From assembly GCA_964020975.1 (NCBI GenBank), contig OZ026622.1, forward strand, positions 90,850,462 to 90,914,461: 64,000 bases of DNA, written 5' to 3'. This document shows, in pieces, positions 46,440 to 58,009 of the stretch (within the stretch, counting starts at the first letter, position 1; every line of letters starts with the position of its first letter). The DNA comes from Hermodice carunculata (taxonomy: Eukaryota; Annelida; Polychaeta; Eunicida; Amphinomidae). Below the pieces are notes generated by a model. It was given only the letters and a program-made list of their open reading frames with translations. It was not told where the DNA came from and made no database searches. Both the position numbers and the translations under genes were made by a program.

Positions 46440-46650
46440 AAAAGTACAGTGGGCATTATAGATGAATATCCCAGATTGAGAGGTGCTTAATTGTATTGGG
46501 ATTGAACCCTAATCTCTTAGACACAGGGCAGGTACAATGATCCCTAACAGGAGGGACCAACCATGCTGCAGCAAAAAATTGGTCTTACCAGACAGTTAGT
46601 TGGTCCTAACAGGTAGATTAATATGGGAAGTGTACGACTTGTATTGGGAA
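46440..46650 (-). mobile_element. Possible tRNA-like retroposon head
   Basis: On the minus strand 'gggttcaatccc' (about 46498-46509) is a B-box match, preceded by 'ccctgtgtctaagagatt', like an anticodon arm. An A box is not clear. Tentative SINE fragment or chance. Confidence 0.3.
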
Positions 46651-47102
46651 CCTGCAAAGCAGTCTTTTATGAGAGGGTGGTCTTTTGTGACGATTGATCC
46701 GATGTGGCACAGATGTACCACCTCCATTTGGTCATAATACCTCTGCGTATCCAAATTCTGTGGGGGGGGGGGGGGGGCGGGGATTAAAAAGTTCATCGTA
46801 AAAGTACAAAAAAAAAAAAAGGCCCTTGATCTGAGCAAGACCAATGAATACTATTGACAAGGGACATCCCACCATGGTATGCTGGATCTGTAATTCTCAG
46901 CAAAAATGTTTTTATCAACAGTAAGTTGGCTTCAGAAGCCAACTGAAAGTGGATGACCTTGATCAACTTTGAAGTTCATATACATGGCATAATATAGTTT
47001 AAATTGATATCCAAGGCCAAGATTCAAATCAGATTCACCAAATTTATAACAGGTATGCATCTCACAAAATGTCAGCTGTCTGTTGAAGGTATTGTCGTTA
47101 TA

Positions 47103-47240
47103 TTCTTCTTCTTCTTCTTCTTCTTCTTCTTCTTCTTCTTCTTCTTCTTCTTCTTCTTCTTCTTCTTCGTCTTCTTCTTCTTCTTCTTCTTCTTACTTCT
47201 CTTTCACATTCTTCTTCCTCCTCCTTCTCCTTCTTCCTCC
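47103..47240. repeat. (TTC)n trinucleotide tract
   Basis: About 90 pure bases of TTC, then imperfect TTC/TCC repeats. Long Phe, Ser or Leu open frames are artefacts. Confidence 0.95.
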
Positions 47241-47389
47241 TCGTCTCCATCTTGGTGTTTGTGTGCTCGCACAGATATTCGCTTTTCCTGAAATTCTTTC
47301 TTAATTTCTTCCTTCTATTTTTACCAACAATTAGTCCAAAATGACAATTGGATACTATAATATCTAGACACTCCTAACTTAGCATGATC

Positions 47390-47954
47390 ATATCTCCATA
47401 CATAGAATCTTGCTTTTTTTATCATAAAGAAGAGGGAACATTTTGAAAATTATGCAGGTTTTGGCCTTTGAAAATTCAAATGTTGTATATCTTCAAAAGC
47501 ATTTTAGGTAGAAGTGTCATTCTAACTTCAACTTATGGCTTTGTGCTGTAGGCGCCTCCAATGAACCACAAACAAAAGTTGCAGATTTCCATGTATACTG
47601 AGTTAAAATGCCTAAAATCTTCAAAAGTAGTTAGGTAGAGATGCTATCCCAATTTAATTTCACTCAAAACTATTCTAGGCAGAGGTGGTTTTCGAATTTC
47701 AGTTTATAGGTTTGTGCCGAAGGGGAATCCTATGAACCACAAACAAACAGAGTTATTTAATTTAGGCTATTTAAAAGCATTGAGAAGTTCAATGTTGAAT
47801 AATTTTAAAGGTATTATAGGTAGAAGTGTCATTCTCAATAAAATTCATAGATTTGTGCTGAAGGCGCATCCAATTAATCAGAAACAAAAGTTGCAGCATT
47901 TAAATTTATGCAAGTTTTGGAGGCACGCAGGCAGATTCGCTTAGAAGCAAATCT
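47390..47954 (+). mobile_element. Pearl/Helitron-like non-autonomous element, copy 2
   Basis: Same organisation as 29820-30411. The left region reads 'atcataaagaagagggaaca' and 'ttttgaaaattatgcagg'. Tandem units start near 47512, 47639 (short), 47686 and 47825 with 'agaagtgtcattct', 'aggcgc(c/a)tccaat' and 'cacaaacaaaagttgcag'. The end is 'aagttttggaggcacgcagg' and the hairpin AGATTCGCTT / AAGCAAATCT (47933-47954). The hairpins of the two copies fit each other with compensating differences. Confidence 0.7.
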
Positions 47955-48128
47955 TCTTTATTTACTCACATCTCTAAAATAGTTGGTGTGTGCTTTCGTG
48001 CTGTTGCCCTTGACGTGACTTAAAGAATAACATTTAAACATCAACCCTGACCCGGTCATGACTGGGTCGAGACCTTAACGCGGCGAGCTGTGGTCGTTCA
48101 GAGCGGCATATAAACCTGGTGGCTAACT

Positions 48129-48362
48129 TTGCAAAGATTAAGAAAACTAAATGGATCTGTGACAGAAAAATTTACGACATTACGTAAAAGTGCCGGTCTT
48201 TTCGACGGGTTTGCTTGGAAAGACTGCGATGTTACCCGGCAAGGCATGGTTGCTGAGAGTGCCCAAGATAAAACCGTTAGCAATACCTTCTTAAATAGCC
48301 TAACCATAATTTCTGAAAGAATGCAGCATCTAAGAAAAACATACTCAAAAATATTTTTGTAA
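48129..48362 (+). other. Unrecognised open frame
   Basis: An open frame of 77 codons without an ATG start ends at 48362. The stretch LNSLTIISERMQHLRKTY weakly recalls the end of an immunoglobulin-like domain, but the expected Cys and Trp pattern is not convincing. It lies just upstream of the LINE at 48555 and could be a pseudo-exon or chance. No function called. Confidence 0.2.
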
Positions 48363-48524
48363 GATATTTTATTCAATGAGAATAATATGTTATGGAATAT
48401 CCTAACCTCACCCCGTTTTAACTTTTTCACAATGCAGGCCTTAGTTCGGAATCATCTCAAATTTGATAGGAAACAGGTGTTTAATTATCATCATCATAGA
48501 ACTACTATACACTGTTTTGTACAG

Positions 48525-48527
<3 letters not shown>

Positions 48528-48556
<29 letters not shown>
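48528..48556. repeat. (TA)n microsatellite
   Basis: Short TA run at the left edge of the LINE homology. Confidence 0.85.
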
Positions 48557-48560
<4 letters not shown>

Positions 48561-50050
48561 GAATGGTACATCATGTGCAGCCGATAATATACCCAACGAC
48601 TTTCTGAAATATGGACGATCATCTCTGTGAAACTCAATTGTTATTATGTTCAACGTTTTTATATTACTGGAAAACTTCCCTAGTGAATTGGATAAGGCAT
48701 TGATAAAACCTCTAATCATAGGTGCATAATTCTTACATCAAAAGTGTATAAGCTATCCGCATCAATTCTGGAAAATCAAATTATGACTTTTCTGAGAATA
48801 ACGATTTCTTGGGTGAATTGCATGGCGCATGCACAAAGGGTAGGCGCCTGGAAGATCATTACTTTGCCTTCATGGGCCTTTGCAGTCTCAGGAAAAACAT
48901 GAATAAGAAAAGATGGCTTGCTCTTTTAGACATCAGCAAAGTATTTTACACTGTAAACAGATATCGTTTGTTTTGCACACTGTGTGGACAAGTGGTATAC
49001 AGGGTAAAGCGTGGCGTTTGGTACATGGTCTTCAGGAAAACATGCAAAAAAAGTGATAGTTGGTCCATGTGAGAATGACTGGTTTGATGTAATAACGGCC
49101 TGAAACAAGGCTGTATTATGTCACACACGCTGTTTTCTGTTGTCATGACTGATTTAGTGTCTATTTCACATACCCTAAACTTAGGGATTTTGTTTAAGGA
49201 TGGACGTGTACCTTCCCTTTTATATGCAGACCATGTTGTTTTGCTTGCTGAAAGCGAAACGCAACTTCAGACTATGTTGAATGTAACTAATGGTTTTGTA
49301 AGTTAATTGGGCGTTGAACTCATTGGAAATAAATCAAAAGTAATGGTAATTGGTAAGCGTCTAGATATAAACAAACGTTGGAAGTTACAACATTTGGACT
49401 TGGTAGAGTGTGACACATACATATATTTAGTAAATCTTTTCAGCTAATCACTAGCTGACAGTGTTTATGTTAAACAGCATGTTAAACCCAAGGCTACCTG
49501 TCTCAATGGTTATATATGTGTAGTATCTTAGCAGGTCACGAAAATATCAACAGAGTATCATTTGGCGACAATCTGTCGAGAAGTTTAATTACTCTTCGGC
49601 CCTTTTACACCGATCTTCGGTTGGGCGCTGCAACGCCAAAGGAAGTACTAGTTTTATCAAGTCAGTTCAATACGATGTGGCTCGCACTATACTGCGCATA
49701 AAAGGTACGCCCGCTATGGTGGCCACTTAAGGGGATTTTGGGTGGCTGCCACTCAATTTATTGCTTGACAAAGCAAGAATTAATTTCCTGCACAGACTTA
49801 AATTTACTTTGCCCGATTCACGATTATGCTGGAGAGTTTTACTGGAACTGCACAGAAATTTGGTTAATGGTGGCAATGCTTCTTGGCCATACATAGACAA
49901 AAATTGAGAAGATTTTAACAGTTCGGAGTTGGTTTGGATAATACAATACACGACTAAAAGGAGCAGTGGCTACAAAAATATCACAAGTTGTACCTGGATA
50001 ACTTTGTGTACTGCTTTTAAAAGGGAATTTATAATAAAGAGCAACGATAT
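48555..50050 (+). mobile_element. Decayed LINE reverse transcriptase (copy E)
   Basis: Plus-strand blocks of LINE ORF2 appear in order in shifting frames: KNGTSCAADNIPNDFLKYG (from 48558), FLGELHGACTKGRR (48810), LLDISKVFYTVNR (about 48925), LKQGCIMSHTLFSVVM (about 49100), and SLLYADHVVLLAESE (49217-49261). The active-site box YADD reads YADH (49223-49234), so the second catalytic Asp is lost. Post-RT segments follow: SKVMVIGKRLDINKRW, RILRIKGTPAMV (49688) and ARINFLHRL (about 49773). Many stops and frameshifts. The 5' end is truncated at the TA run. Dead copy. Confidence 0.85.
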
Positions 50051-50214
50051 TATGGATAACTTTACCCATTGTTGAAAGACATTTCTGATAGGTCATTTTT
50101 TTGTAAGTCTTATGTGAAAGCACTCTCAGAGAGCATTCCAACGATACCAAAATTATTAAAATTGATGAAGCCTTTCTCCAGATATAGCAATTTATGTGAT
50201 TTCCAGAGATGAGG

Positions 50215-51260
50215 ACGGCGTCGCAACTGAAAAATGGAATTTTTCCATTAAATTGGAAACGGATGTTAAGTGTTCACAGAATTCAGATATTTCTTGCATT
50301 ATGTCACCTTTTCATGCGCTTAAGCATAGGGCTGTGCATTTAATGAGAATGTCATTGATAATCAAGATATTTGACATTAACAAAATTTCAAGGCTGCAAA
50401 CTCCAACCTTCATACACTGGACTTCAAAAATGCCAATTTTCTTCCATTTTGACCGACCCAGATCTTAGAAAGTTTGCGAGCTTCAACCTTGAAATTTCAG
50501 ACATCTTTAAAAGTGTAAAAGTTACCACAAAATTCAAAATTATACGCTTTCAGGGTTATTTTTAAGCAAAATTGCACACTATGAAAGTCAAGACAGGGGT
50601 TGGTTGCCATGGAAGTGGTCAAAATAGGGCAAATTGACTGCTTTAGCCATGTTTTTTCAAAACAATACACATGGACAGAAATCATCATAATACAATACAC
50701 AATGCAAGGAAAATAAATATAATAAGCAATTTTGAGCGTAAAACACTATAAAATACATCAAGTTCTATTATTTACCAAAGTATGTCACTAAAACCCTCGA
50801 ATCCGGGATGCGACTCACGCCCCGACCCCAAAATGGGCTTTTGCCATTTAAATGGAAAATCATCTTTAATGCCCGTAATCATAAGATAAACATTGCATCA
50901 TGTCAGCTGTTCCTGATTTGTATGCATATTCAGTGCACCTTATGAGAGTACCATGGCTAAATAAAATATTTGAACATTATTCTGAAATTTTAAGGGTGTA
51001 AAATTTTGTTTCCACACACTGTACTAGCCAACATCACCGAAAATGCCTTTTTTTGGTCCCATCTAAAGGATCCGTATCTTGAAAAGATTTCAAAGTTGAA
51101 CCCTGAAATTCCAAATATGTTTTAAACTCTGACAGTTTACAATAAAGTCATACTTATACATTTGCTAAGTTTATTGCAAGCAAAATTACAGACTTTGAAA
51201 ATTGATATAGGATTGAGCTCACATTGTCTTCAAAGCAAGTGTCATGGCCTTTTTTCACTT
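50215..51260. repeat. Two diverged copies of a ~430-bp unit
   Basis: Units at about 50225-50650 and 50840-51260 share 'tttccattaaattggaaa' / 'ttgccatttaaatggaaa', 'cattatgtca' / 'catcatgtca', 'aaaatgccaattttcttcca' / 'aaaatgcctttttttggtcc', 'gatctta(g)aa(a)g', 'ttcaaccttgaaatttcaga' / 'ttgaaccctgaaattccaaa', and 'aagcaaaattgcacactatg' / 'aagcaaaattacagactttg'. Offset about 610. Non-coding. Confidence 0.8.
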
Positions 51261-51374
51261 GACCATCTGTTATGAATTTTTGGAGACCCAAGCTAATTTC
51301 CTAATTTTTTCTCATGTTTTGATGTACCGAACCCCTTGAAATGCTGCTACTTCCACATGTATCTTTGGTAAACA

Positions 51375-51515
51375 TCAGGATGCAAAGGGGAGAATGGAAT
51401 CCGGTGACAGTCCCTGGATACATTTCGTCCATGATTCCTCAGACACTCCATCTTCTTCGCTAAACGGATCCAACAGTGGCACGTCCCCTTCGCCGTTTGC
51501 TCTGTGGCTTGTCAA
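51375..51515 (-). CDS. Candidate terminal coding exon of a small host gene
   Basis: The minus strand shows 'catt-gtatg-ttgcag' directly before 51515, a good 3' splice site, then 46 codons and TGA at 51375. The peptide reads LTSHRANGEGDVPLLDPFSE and continues with EDGVSEESWTKCIQGLSPDS, ILPFAS; it is acidic and hydrophilic. The frame is phase 0, matching the donor of the exon at 55287-55304. Length 141 bases is an exact codon multiple. It contains LLDPF and a DPF tripeptide, seen in endocytic adaptor ligands among others, but no domain is recognised. Other exons may lie between. It could also be a chance open frame; the coincidence of acceptor, phase and codon-like composition makes it more likely than most here. 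Confidence 0.45.
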   Translation of the reverse strand: MTSHRANGEGDVPLLDPFSEEDGVSEESWTKCIQGLSPDSILPFAS

Positions 51516-51519
51516 CTGC

Positions 51520-52606
51520 AACATACAATGACGAAACATATATTTCATACAAGGACCGTCCTGATCAATTTATATAGTGGGCCATTCAAAAGTAACCTAT
51601 TCATCCCTAGGATCGTGATCAGTACCTTTTCCTACATCACAAATGGAAATGTTTTCTTCACAATATATGTCCATCATAGCGCCAGAAAAATCTGTTTTAT
51701 ATATTAAATCTTAAAGGATAACAAGCAATCACATGGATGCTTCCCCCTGCCCAACTTGCCTAAAGATTGACTGCCTATACAGCACAGCAAATACAACAAA
51801 TTCACCTTTGTTGCAAAATTACTAATGAATATGTGACACTGAAGTGAAATTGTAATACACCATCTTTTATTTCTGATAATATTGATGCATAAGATATAAT
51901 CAAAATTGATCGAGGCAATGCAAAAATGCTGTTTTTGGGCAAGAAAACCTGAATAAACTATAACCATAATTCACAAGAAAATAAAAAGTTGTCATGCCAT
52001 ATGACACATTTCATTCCTTTAATACGAAGTGTTAGCATCATGTGATGTCCATAACAATTTTTGGTCGTATGTAATCTAGTAAGCCAATCTTTGTTTTATA
52101 ATGCATCACTGTATCTAATTTTGAGAAAAATCCATCTGAATTGTGGCAGTAAAGTGAAACTTTCCATGTATAGTGAATATATCGGATTATAAATATACTA
52201 TGTAAAGGGACTGAAATTTTCTTCTAATACTGATCATGAAAACAGAAGTATGAAATGTTAAATCAGAGACAAAGATAAAGAAAGCAATCAAAGAAAGGCC
52301 AAATGGTCATGTTAACTGTGACTGTCATTTAAGTTCCCAGAATTTACATCACCATCACCCCCTCCCCCCAACATCATTAAGAATCCATCTGCAAATGATT
52401 TTAGAGTGTCTGTCACCAAACATCAACATGCTAACGCGAGACCATGTTTATGTTTTGAAAATAATTAACTTTTTGATGTTATTGGGAAAAAAGATGTATC
52501 AGTCTTCTACCCGTGCATGAAGATAATTGCATATTTTACAGTGTTCAGCGTTCCACAAAAATATAACACATGCATACGATCAACATTACATCTTACAGTG
52601 CACAGT

Positions 52607-52610
<4 letters not shown>
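51520..52610. other. Presumed intron or intergenic DNA
   Basis: AT-rich, no domain. Would be intron of the candidate minus-strand gene if its two exons are correct. Confidence 0.3.

Positions 52611-52611
<1 letters not shown>

Positions 52612-52688
<77 letters not shown>
52612..52688. repeat. (CA)n microsatellite
   Basis: About 76 bases of CA, pure; the Thr-His open frames are artefacts. Confidence 0.95.
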
Positions 52689-52689
<1 letters not shown>

Positions 52690-53530
52690 CAGCCATAACG
52701 TCTGTGATTTTTTTACTGGTTTACAATAAAATGTATCATGGTCAAGTGGATACCAAGGTGCACACACTCAATTACCCAAAGTGCAATGGGTGGTCTCTTG
52801 GCGCATGAAGGTCACTGCTCTGGAACGATCACATACAGGTGAACCAGAGTTAAAGACAAGTATGCTTAACAACTACCCAAATACAAGCCCGTAAAACCAA
52901 AGACAACGGAGGCATGAGCTCTCAACAATGAGAAGCAACATGTAAGCAGTTTGCTAGTAATCACAGTTGGCATAACTGTGTCAACTAATATCAAATTGAT
53001 AGTTCAATAAGCTGGTTTCACAGAATTGGTACAATTATTTTTAGAAGCAATGCACAAATTTCATTAAACTGCAAGGTTGTGAAAAGATAAAAAAAGAGCA
53101 CTGTTAAAACTAAAGATTGGCATTTATAGACCTATAATAAGAAATCATGCGCTTTGAAACATACATCAAAATACATAGTTATGTTCATAGTCTTGAAAAC
53201 AGCCTTTGCACATGGTTGTTGACAAATGCGTCACCTCTACCTCATGCAAACATATTCCCATGTTCTGTGAAACTGGATACTCTCCAGTGACAAACTAGAA
53301 ATATTGTCCCCTCACTAAAATTAGATTTTGTGAAGGGGTTCTACCAGATACCCATCTGGCTTAACTATTCTGGCAAGCACTATCTATAACTATTCATAAT
53401 AAAAACTGTTTACCTAGGGTTCAAAGGTTGGGTTTCCTCTTTGATAATATGATTCCACTGAAAATAAGATTTAAAAATTCACCTTCAGGGGCGTTGCTTT
53501 TTAACTTTATACTGTAGGCCTACTTCGTAT

Positions 53531-53561
<31 letters not shown>

Positions 53562-55280
53562 TCCTGCTACTTTCTCTGTCTCTGTGCGTGACAGGTGAAT
53601 TGAGTGTGATAGAAAAACAAAGAAAACTAATCATGGAAGTTTTGGTCTATGTGGGCCTACTTTAATTTATTTATGCTTCATTCAATGTCCTGTGTTTGAC
53701 AATTGGAATAAAACAGAATGAAAATCCATGAAATTCAATTAAATGTAAGCTTTTCTCACATTAATCAGTTCTGCTACTTTCAGTGCTTGTTTCTGGACAG
53801 GGAATAGGTTATGATAGGAAAAAACAATACTAAATGATACATCAAGGCCTACTTGTAAATATAACTGCTTAAACCTGCTACTTTTCATGTGTCTGTATAT
53901 GAAATGACAAAAGAAATACGATGTGACAAAAACCAAAACTACTCCAATTTTATATAGGCCTACTTGGAACTGACTCCGCTTGATACTCCCAAGTTTATTT
54001 GCGTGAAGGTGGAGAGGAGTTTGATTACACAAATAAAGACAAATTCAATTATTTTACTTTCAAATGGAAACATTTTTGAAAAGTTTTAAATGTCAAACAA
54101 ACTACATGAACCAAAGGCATACAAAATAAATCAAAATGTATGTTGAGAAAAGAAGTCTGATTGAGATTTTTTGGAAAGATCTAAATTTTTACATGTAGTT
54201 ACATTAAGACTTCTTTAATTATAAAAATAAATCATTCGCTATTTTGGGACAGGAGCGAGGGAGTTAACTATGTCTGTGATATCAACTTGAAATTTTGTAA
54301 TTGGCAAGCAATGCATAATTTTGCAATTAAAAATATTTCAGATTTCAAGCTTTTCAATTTCGTGTTACATGATTATAATTGAATCATTTGTTTCTATTGC
54401 TGCAGTGTTGATTGAAATTTCTTAAGTGATTATCATTATGATCCATTCGAATATCAATAAACTCGAGCTGAAAAGCTGGCCAACTAAACACTTTAATTTT
54501 TTTTGAAAAACAAATAAAGCTTTAGATTTAGAACCAAGCAGGAGCTTGGAACAAGCACTGTCAACACACACCCCTTAGCCCTGACTATCCATAATTACAT
54601 AAAACAATTTTGAAGTTTCTGGAATTTACAGCAGAAGAGATGCATAATTTTACTTATTAAAACTCAAAATAGGCTTATGCTATACTTCAACACTGAATGC
54701 AGTGGACAAGTTGAAAATCTTAATGCCTGAACATTCATGGACGTGTTATTCTTACTTTAGCCTCAAACAGACTTTATTGGGTCTGAATGTCACTGCATGT
54801 GACAAGGAAAACATCACTTGCTGTTTCACTTTCAGTGTCATGCTACTTAATTATTGCTCACATGTGTCCTTAATTATCGCTCACCTACCGCGGGCATGAA
54901 CAGTGAAACTAGTTGGGATTATAATCCGTCATCATCTTAGCTCACTTAAAGCTATCGGTGATCAAACATCATACTTAACTTATCTAAATATATACTGGAA
55001 ACATTCTGGGAAAGTATTTTTCTGCTTCGAACAGAATTCATTAATTTACAGTTCTTTGAAAATATGGCTTGGCTTTTTTACGTTAGGTTGGTAGCAGACC
55101 CTTTTTACCCCTCCCACATCAACTTAATTTGCAGTCGGTATTTCACACTTAACTGACGCTAAACTACTCTAAAACCATTCCAGGGACCTTCATTTTCAAG
55201 TTTTTATTGAACAAATGGGTGGTCTTTTGATCGTAGACGATGCAAAAAAATCGATAATAAATATCAGTGACGAAGAGCCC
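52690..55280. other. Presumed intron or intergenic DNA
   Basis: AT-rich with an (ATTT)n tract at 53527-53563 and several AGGCCTA words (53515-53960). One weak exon-like segment on the minus strand (about 53223-53310, between 'tttctag' and 'gtagag', open in phase 0) was seen, but support is thin. No other exon was found. Confidence 0.35.
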
Positions 55281-55286
55281 ACTTAC

Positions 55287-55304
55287 CTTATCAACCGACG
55301 CCAT
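55287..55304 (-). CDS. Candidate first coding exon (MASVDK) with strong donor
   Basis: The minus strand reads 'cccatcATGGCGTCG', a good start context, then six codons (MASVDK) and immediately AAG|GTAAGT (donor at 55286-55281), which is the consensus 5' splice site. Upstream DNA to about 55400 is richer in CpG than its surroundings ('cgcgtcgccgc', 55325-55340 plus strand), fitting a promoter-proximal exon. Phase 0 agrees with the exon at 51375-51515. Short initial coding exons starting MAS or MA are common in animal genes. No transcript evidence; a chance ATG-donor pair remains possible. Confidence 0.45.
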
Positions 55305-55740
55305 GATGGGCAGGGCTCCACACTAACGCGTCGCCGCTATTTATATGGACATGGACTCTACAGAGCTTCATTGAATCGGCGTATCTTATTTTCGTAAAAA
55401 GCGTTTTTACCAGTAGAAAGCTGGGATTCTGAGCTTTAAAAATCCGTTTGATCCTACATTTGTTGACACAGTTAACATTTTTTGTGAAAACTGTAAAGTT
55501 TTAATTAAAAGTTATTTAATATTCGAAATTCACAGGAAAAAAGGATCAAACGTTGCTAGCTTTGTAAAGTCATGTCAATGGTGAGAAATGATCTAGTTTG
55601 TGCGATGCGAAAGTGCGTGGAAAATGGCATGTTTTTGTGTGCTGCGCTGAAAAAGTTGTCCCCGTGGCCGCAGAGAAGCGTATTTTACCCCTTTTTCAGG
55701 GTGGGGAAGATTGAGAACGGAAACCTTTATACTTAAATGA
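55305..55740 (-). promoter_or_regulatory. Possible promoter region of the candidate minus-strand gene
   Basis: The stretch upstream (higher coordinates) of the MASVDK exon contains several CpG-containing words and 'tatttatatgg'-like AT elements (about 55340 on the plus strand), but no decisive core promoter motif. The call rests on the adjacent start codon and donor only. Confidence 0.2.
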
Positions 55741-55744
55741 GTCA

Positions 55745-56500
55745 TGTTGTTTGAAAGCAGATGCTATGTTCTTATGTTCTACGACACAAGTGTAAACACG
55801 ACAAGTTAAATTACGTTTATTGGCAATAAAATACTCCTCATCTACACATGTATAAGGGGATTTTGCAATCGTTTTAACATCCTAACAGAGGTGTCTTCTA
55901 CCTCAGTTTGTAGGCCTGCAAGCAGATCATATCAGCAACCTCGAGGTTGTCCGTCTGGACTTCAGTTTCAAAACTGTACTATGAGGTCTTTGACCATCAA
56001 TTAATATTTACATTCCCTTTATTGTTTAACATTGAAAGAATAGGAACTGTTGTTTTCCTCACCATCTCATGAAGACATCGTCTACACGCGAGTCTGCACG
56101 CGCCAGCTATGCAGCCCCTTCACAATTTTATATGCCAGTACATTGGGCATTACTTTTCAGTATAGCTAATAGTTAATCTTGTATTCATTGTGCTATTCTG
56201 GGTATTTTATCCCAAAAAATAACTTACTTGTATACTTTTTCCCTAATGTGAACGAATCTTGTATTTTGTAAAGCTATCTGTTCAAAATAAATGAACATTT
56301 ACAAAGGGACTATTTTTCTTTCCTGTTTGTTGCTTTTGGGATAGACTGGTTGCCAGGTAACGGGGGCGTGGTTAGCGCTTATCTTTCTATTGATCACACC
56401 CCCCTTAAACCAAGGCAATTTATGTGGAAAAAACGTTCTTTGGCGATCGTGCATCACTTGTAATTATTATCAAAAATCGAAAAATAGGAAATAATGTAAA
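55745..56500. other. Gene-free stretch
   Basis: AT-rich. 56170-56300 resembles a 3'UTR end, with 'ttcaaaataaatgaac' (AATAAA near 56286), but no coding frame leads into it. Confidence 0.3.
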
Positions 56501-56504
56501 TATG

Positions 56505-56774
56505 ATAAATAAACTTCATTGTCATTGTTTTCATGAGCGTGTGAGGAAAACTTTATGGCTGGTATTTTTGGGATGAAGCGCTATCGCGCTTCATCCAAAA
56601 CACCAGCCATAAAGTTTTCGCGCTTCATCCCAAAAATACCAGCCATAAAGTTTTCCTCACACGCTCATGAAAACAATGACAATGAAGTTTATTTATATCG
56701 CGCTTCATCCAAAATACCAGCCATAAAGTTTTCCTCACACGCTCATGAAAACAATGACAATGAAGTTTATTTAT
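56505..56774. repeat. Fold-back with perfect 77-bp arms and extra arm copies
   Basis: The left arm 56505-56581 is an exact reverse complement of 56620-56696 (77 of 77 bases). A partial right-arm copy (56586-56619) lies in the spacer, and another full copy lacking two bases follows at 56700-56774. Each right-arm copy starts with 'gcgcttcatcc', and three are preceded by 'tatc' or 'ttttc'. So the order is inverted arm, partial arm, arm, arm. The 114-residue open frame across it (repeating PAIKFSSHAHENNDNEVYL) only reflects the repeat. Perfect arms imply a recent event or ongoing conversion. Confidence 0.95.
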
Positions 56775-56779
56775 TAATT

Positions 56780-58005
56780 CAACACCACAAGAACAACGTA
56801 AACGCCTTGAGCCTAAACGTAGACGCATTTTACTCATTATTGATTCAGACAGTGATCTTTTACAATAGCCTAGATCGCTGCATTTTTTCCATGGGGTGAA
56901 ATATCTAGATAATGCAGCATAGGCCTATTTATACCCCCAATAGGGAAATATAGCTTACTGGCATTTGAATCTTTATGCCTTGTGGTGATAATTTGTGCTT
57001 TTGATAAATTGCACGGTGGTGATAGACATAATCCAATTCTTTAAAGCTCCTCGTAGTGTGAATAAGGCCTAGGCCTACAATCACAAAAATAGTTATATCT
57101 GAAATTTAACTTTATTTAAAAAAAAATATTTGTGCCTTTATATTAGGCTTATATTAGAATTGTCAATAGATAGTACTGTTACCTGACTCTGCAAAATCCA
57201 TGTGGATTATTTGCTACATAAGTTCGTGCAGAGTAGGGTACAGGCCTAAATGACAGGGGCGTAATTGATTGGGGAAAAATATGAACTTCGCTTTATTGTT
57301 TGTTAGGCTTCTTTCAGTGTTTGCCACAAAGTGAACACTTCATTAATATTTCAATGTTGTTCTGCTTTTATATATATATATATAATATGTATAAAAGTCA
57401 TCTTGCAAAAATCCTTCATGGCAAACGTCACAGTAGAATAATTGACGGTGGAACAAATCTGACAGTTTTGTAGGCCTAAGCTAACTTTGCAGTGTATTGC
57501 AAGTGAAGTAGTTTATGATCGATGACCCACTGCAAATCAACGCAATCTGTGCGGCATTCAAACAAGATTTTCTCAATTGTTTTTTTCCTTCAGTATCATG
57601 TTGATATATCGCTCTTGTTCTTGACATTTATATTATATCGGATCTTTGATGAGTATTTTCTGAATGGACGATGACCACATTCACATGGCTGTTACAGACA
57701 TAAATTATTATAATGAGGTGATCAGCTGTGCCTGTCAGCCGATTTCAGTCAGGCGCATGAACATCGATGGTCCTGAAGTGATTTTGATCTGTTACCCATA
57801 AAATATGAAACACTCTTTATTATTATTGCAAATAAATTGATCTAATGTTAGTCTTTCTCACTCTTTACGTTCAAATTCAGCAACGAACCATGGAACTATG
57901 TTTCACTGAAACGCGCATTTGCAGCTCTGCATTTATGCGTGAAGTGGCCCACAGTGCGCGTAAAAAATTATGCAAAAGTTGGCAATTTTGAAGCATGAAA
58001 AGCAG
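56780..58005. other. Gene-free stretch rich in AGGCCTA words
   Basis: AGGCCTA or its extension occurs near 56925, 57067, 57241 and 57470. No exon-like frame, RNA gene or known element. Confidence 0.35.
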
Positions 58006-58009
58006 GTCA

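Noticed and set aside
53223-53310. Middle exon of the candidate minus-strand gene
   Set aside because: An open phase-0 segment between weak acceptor and donor; the splice signals are too poor to include.
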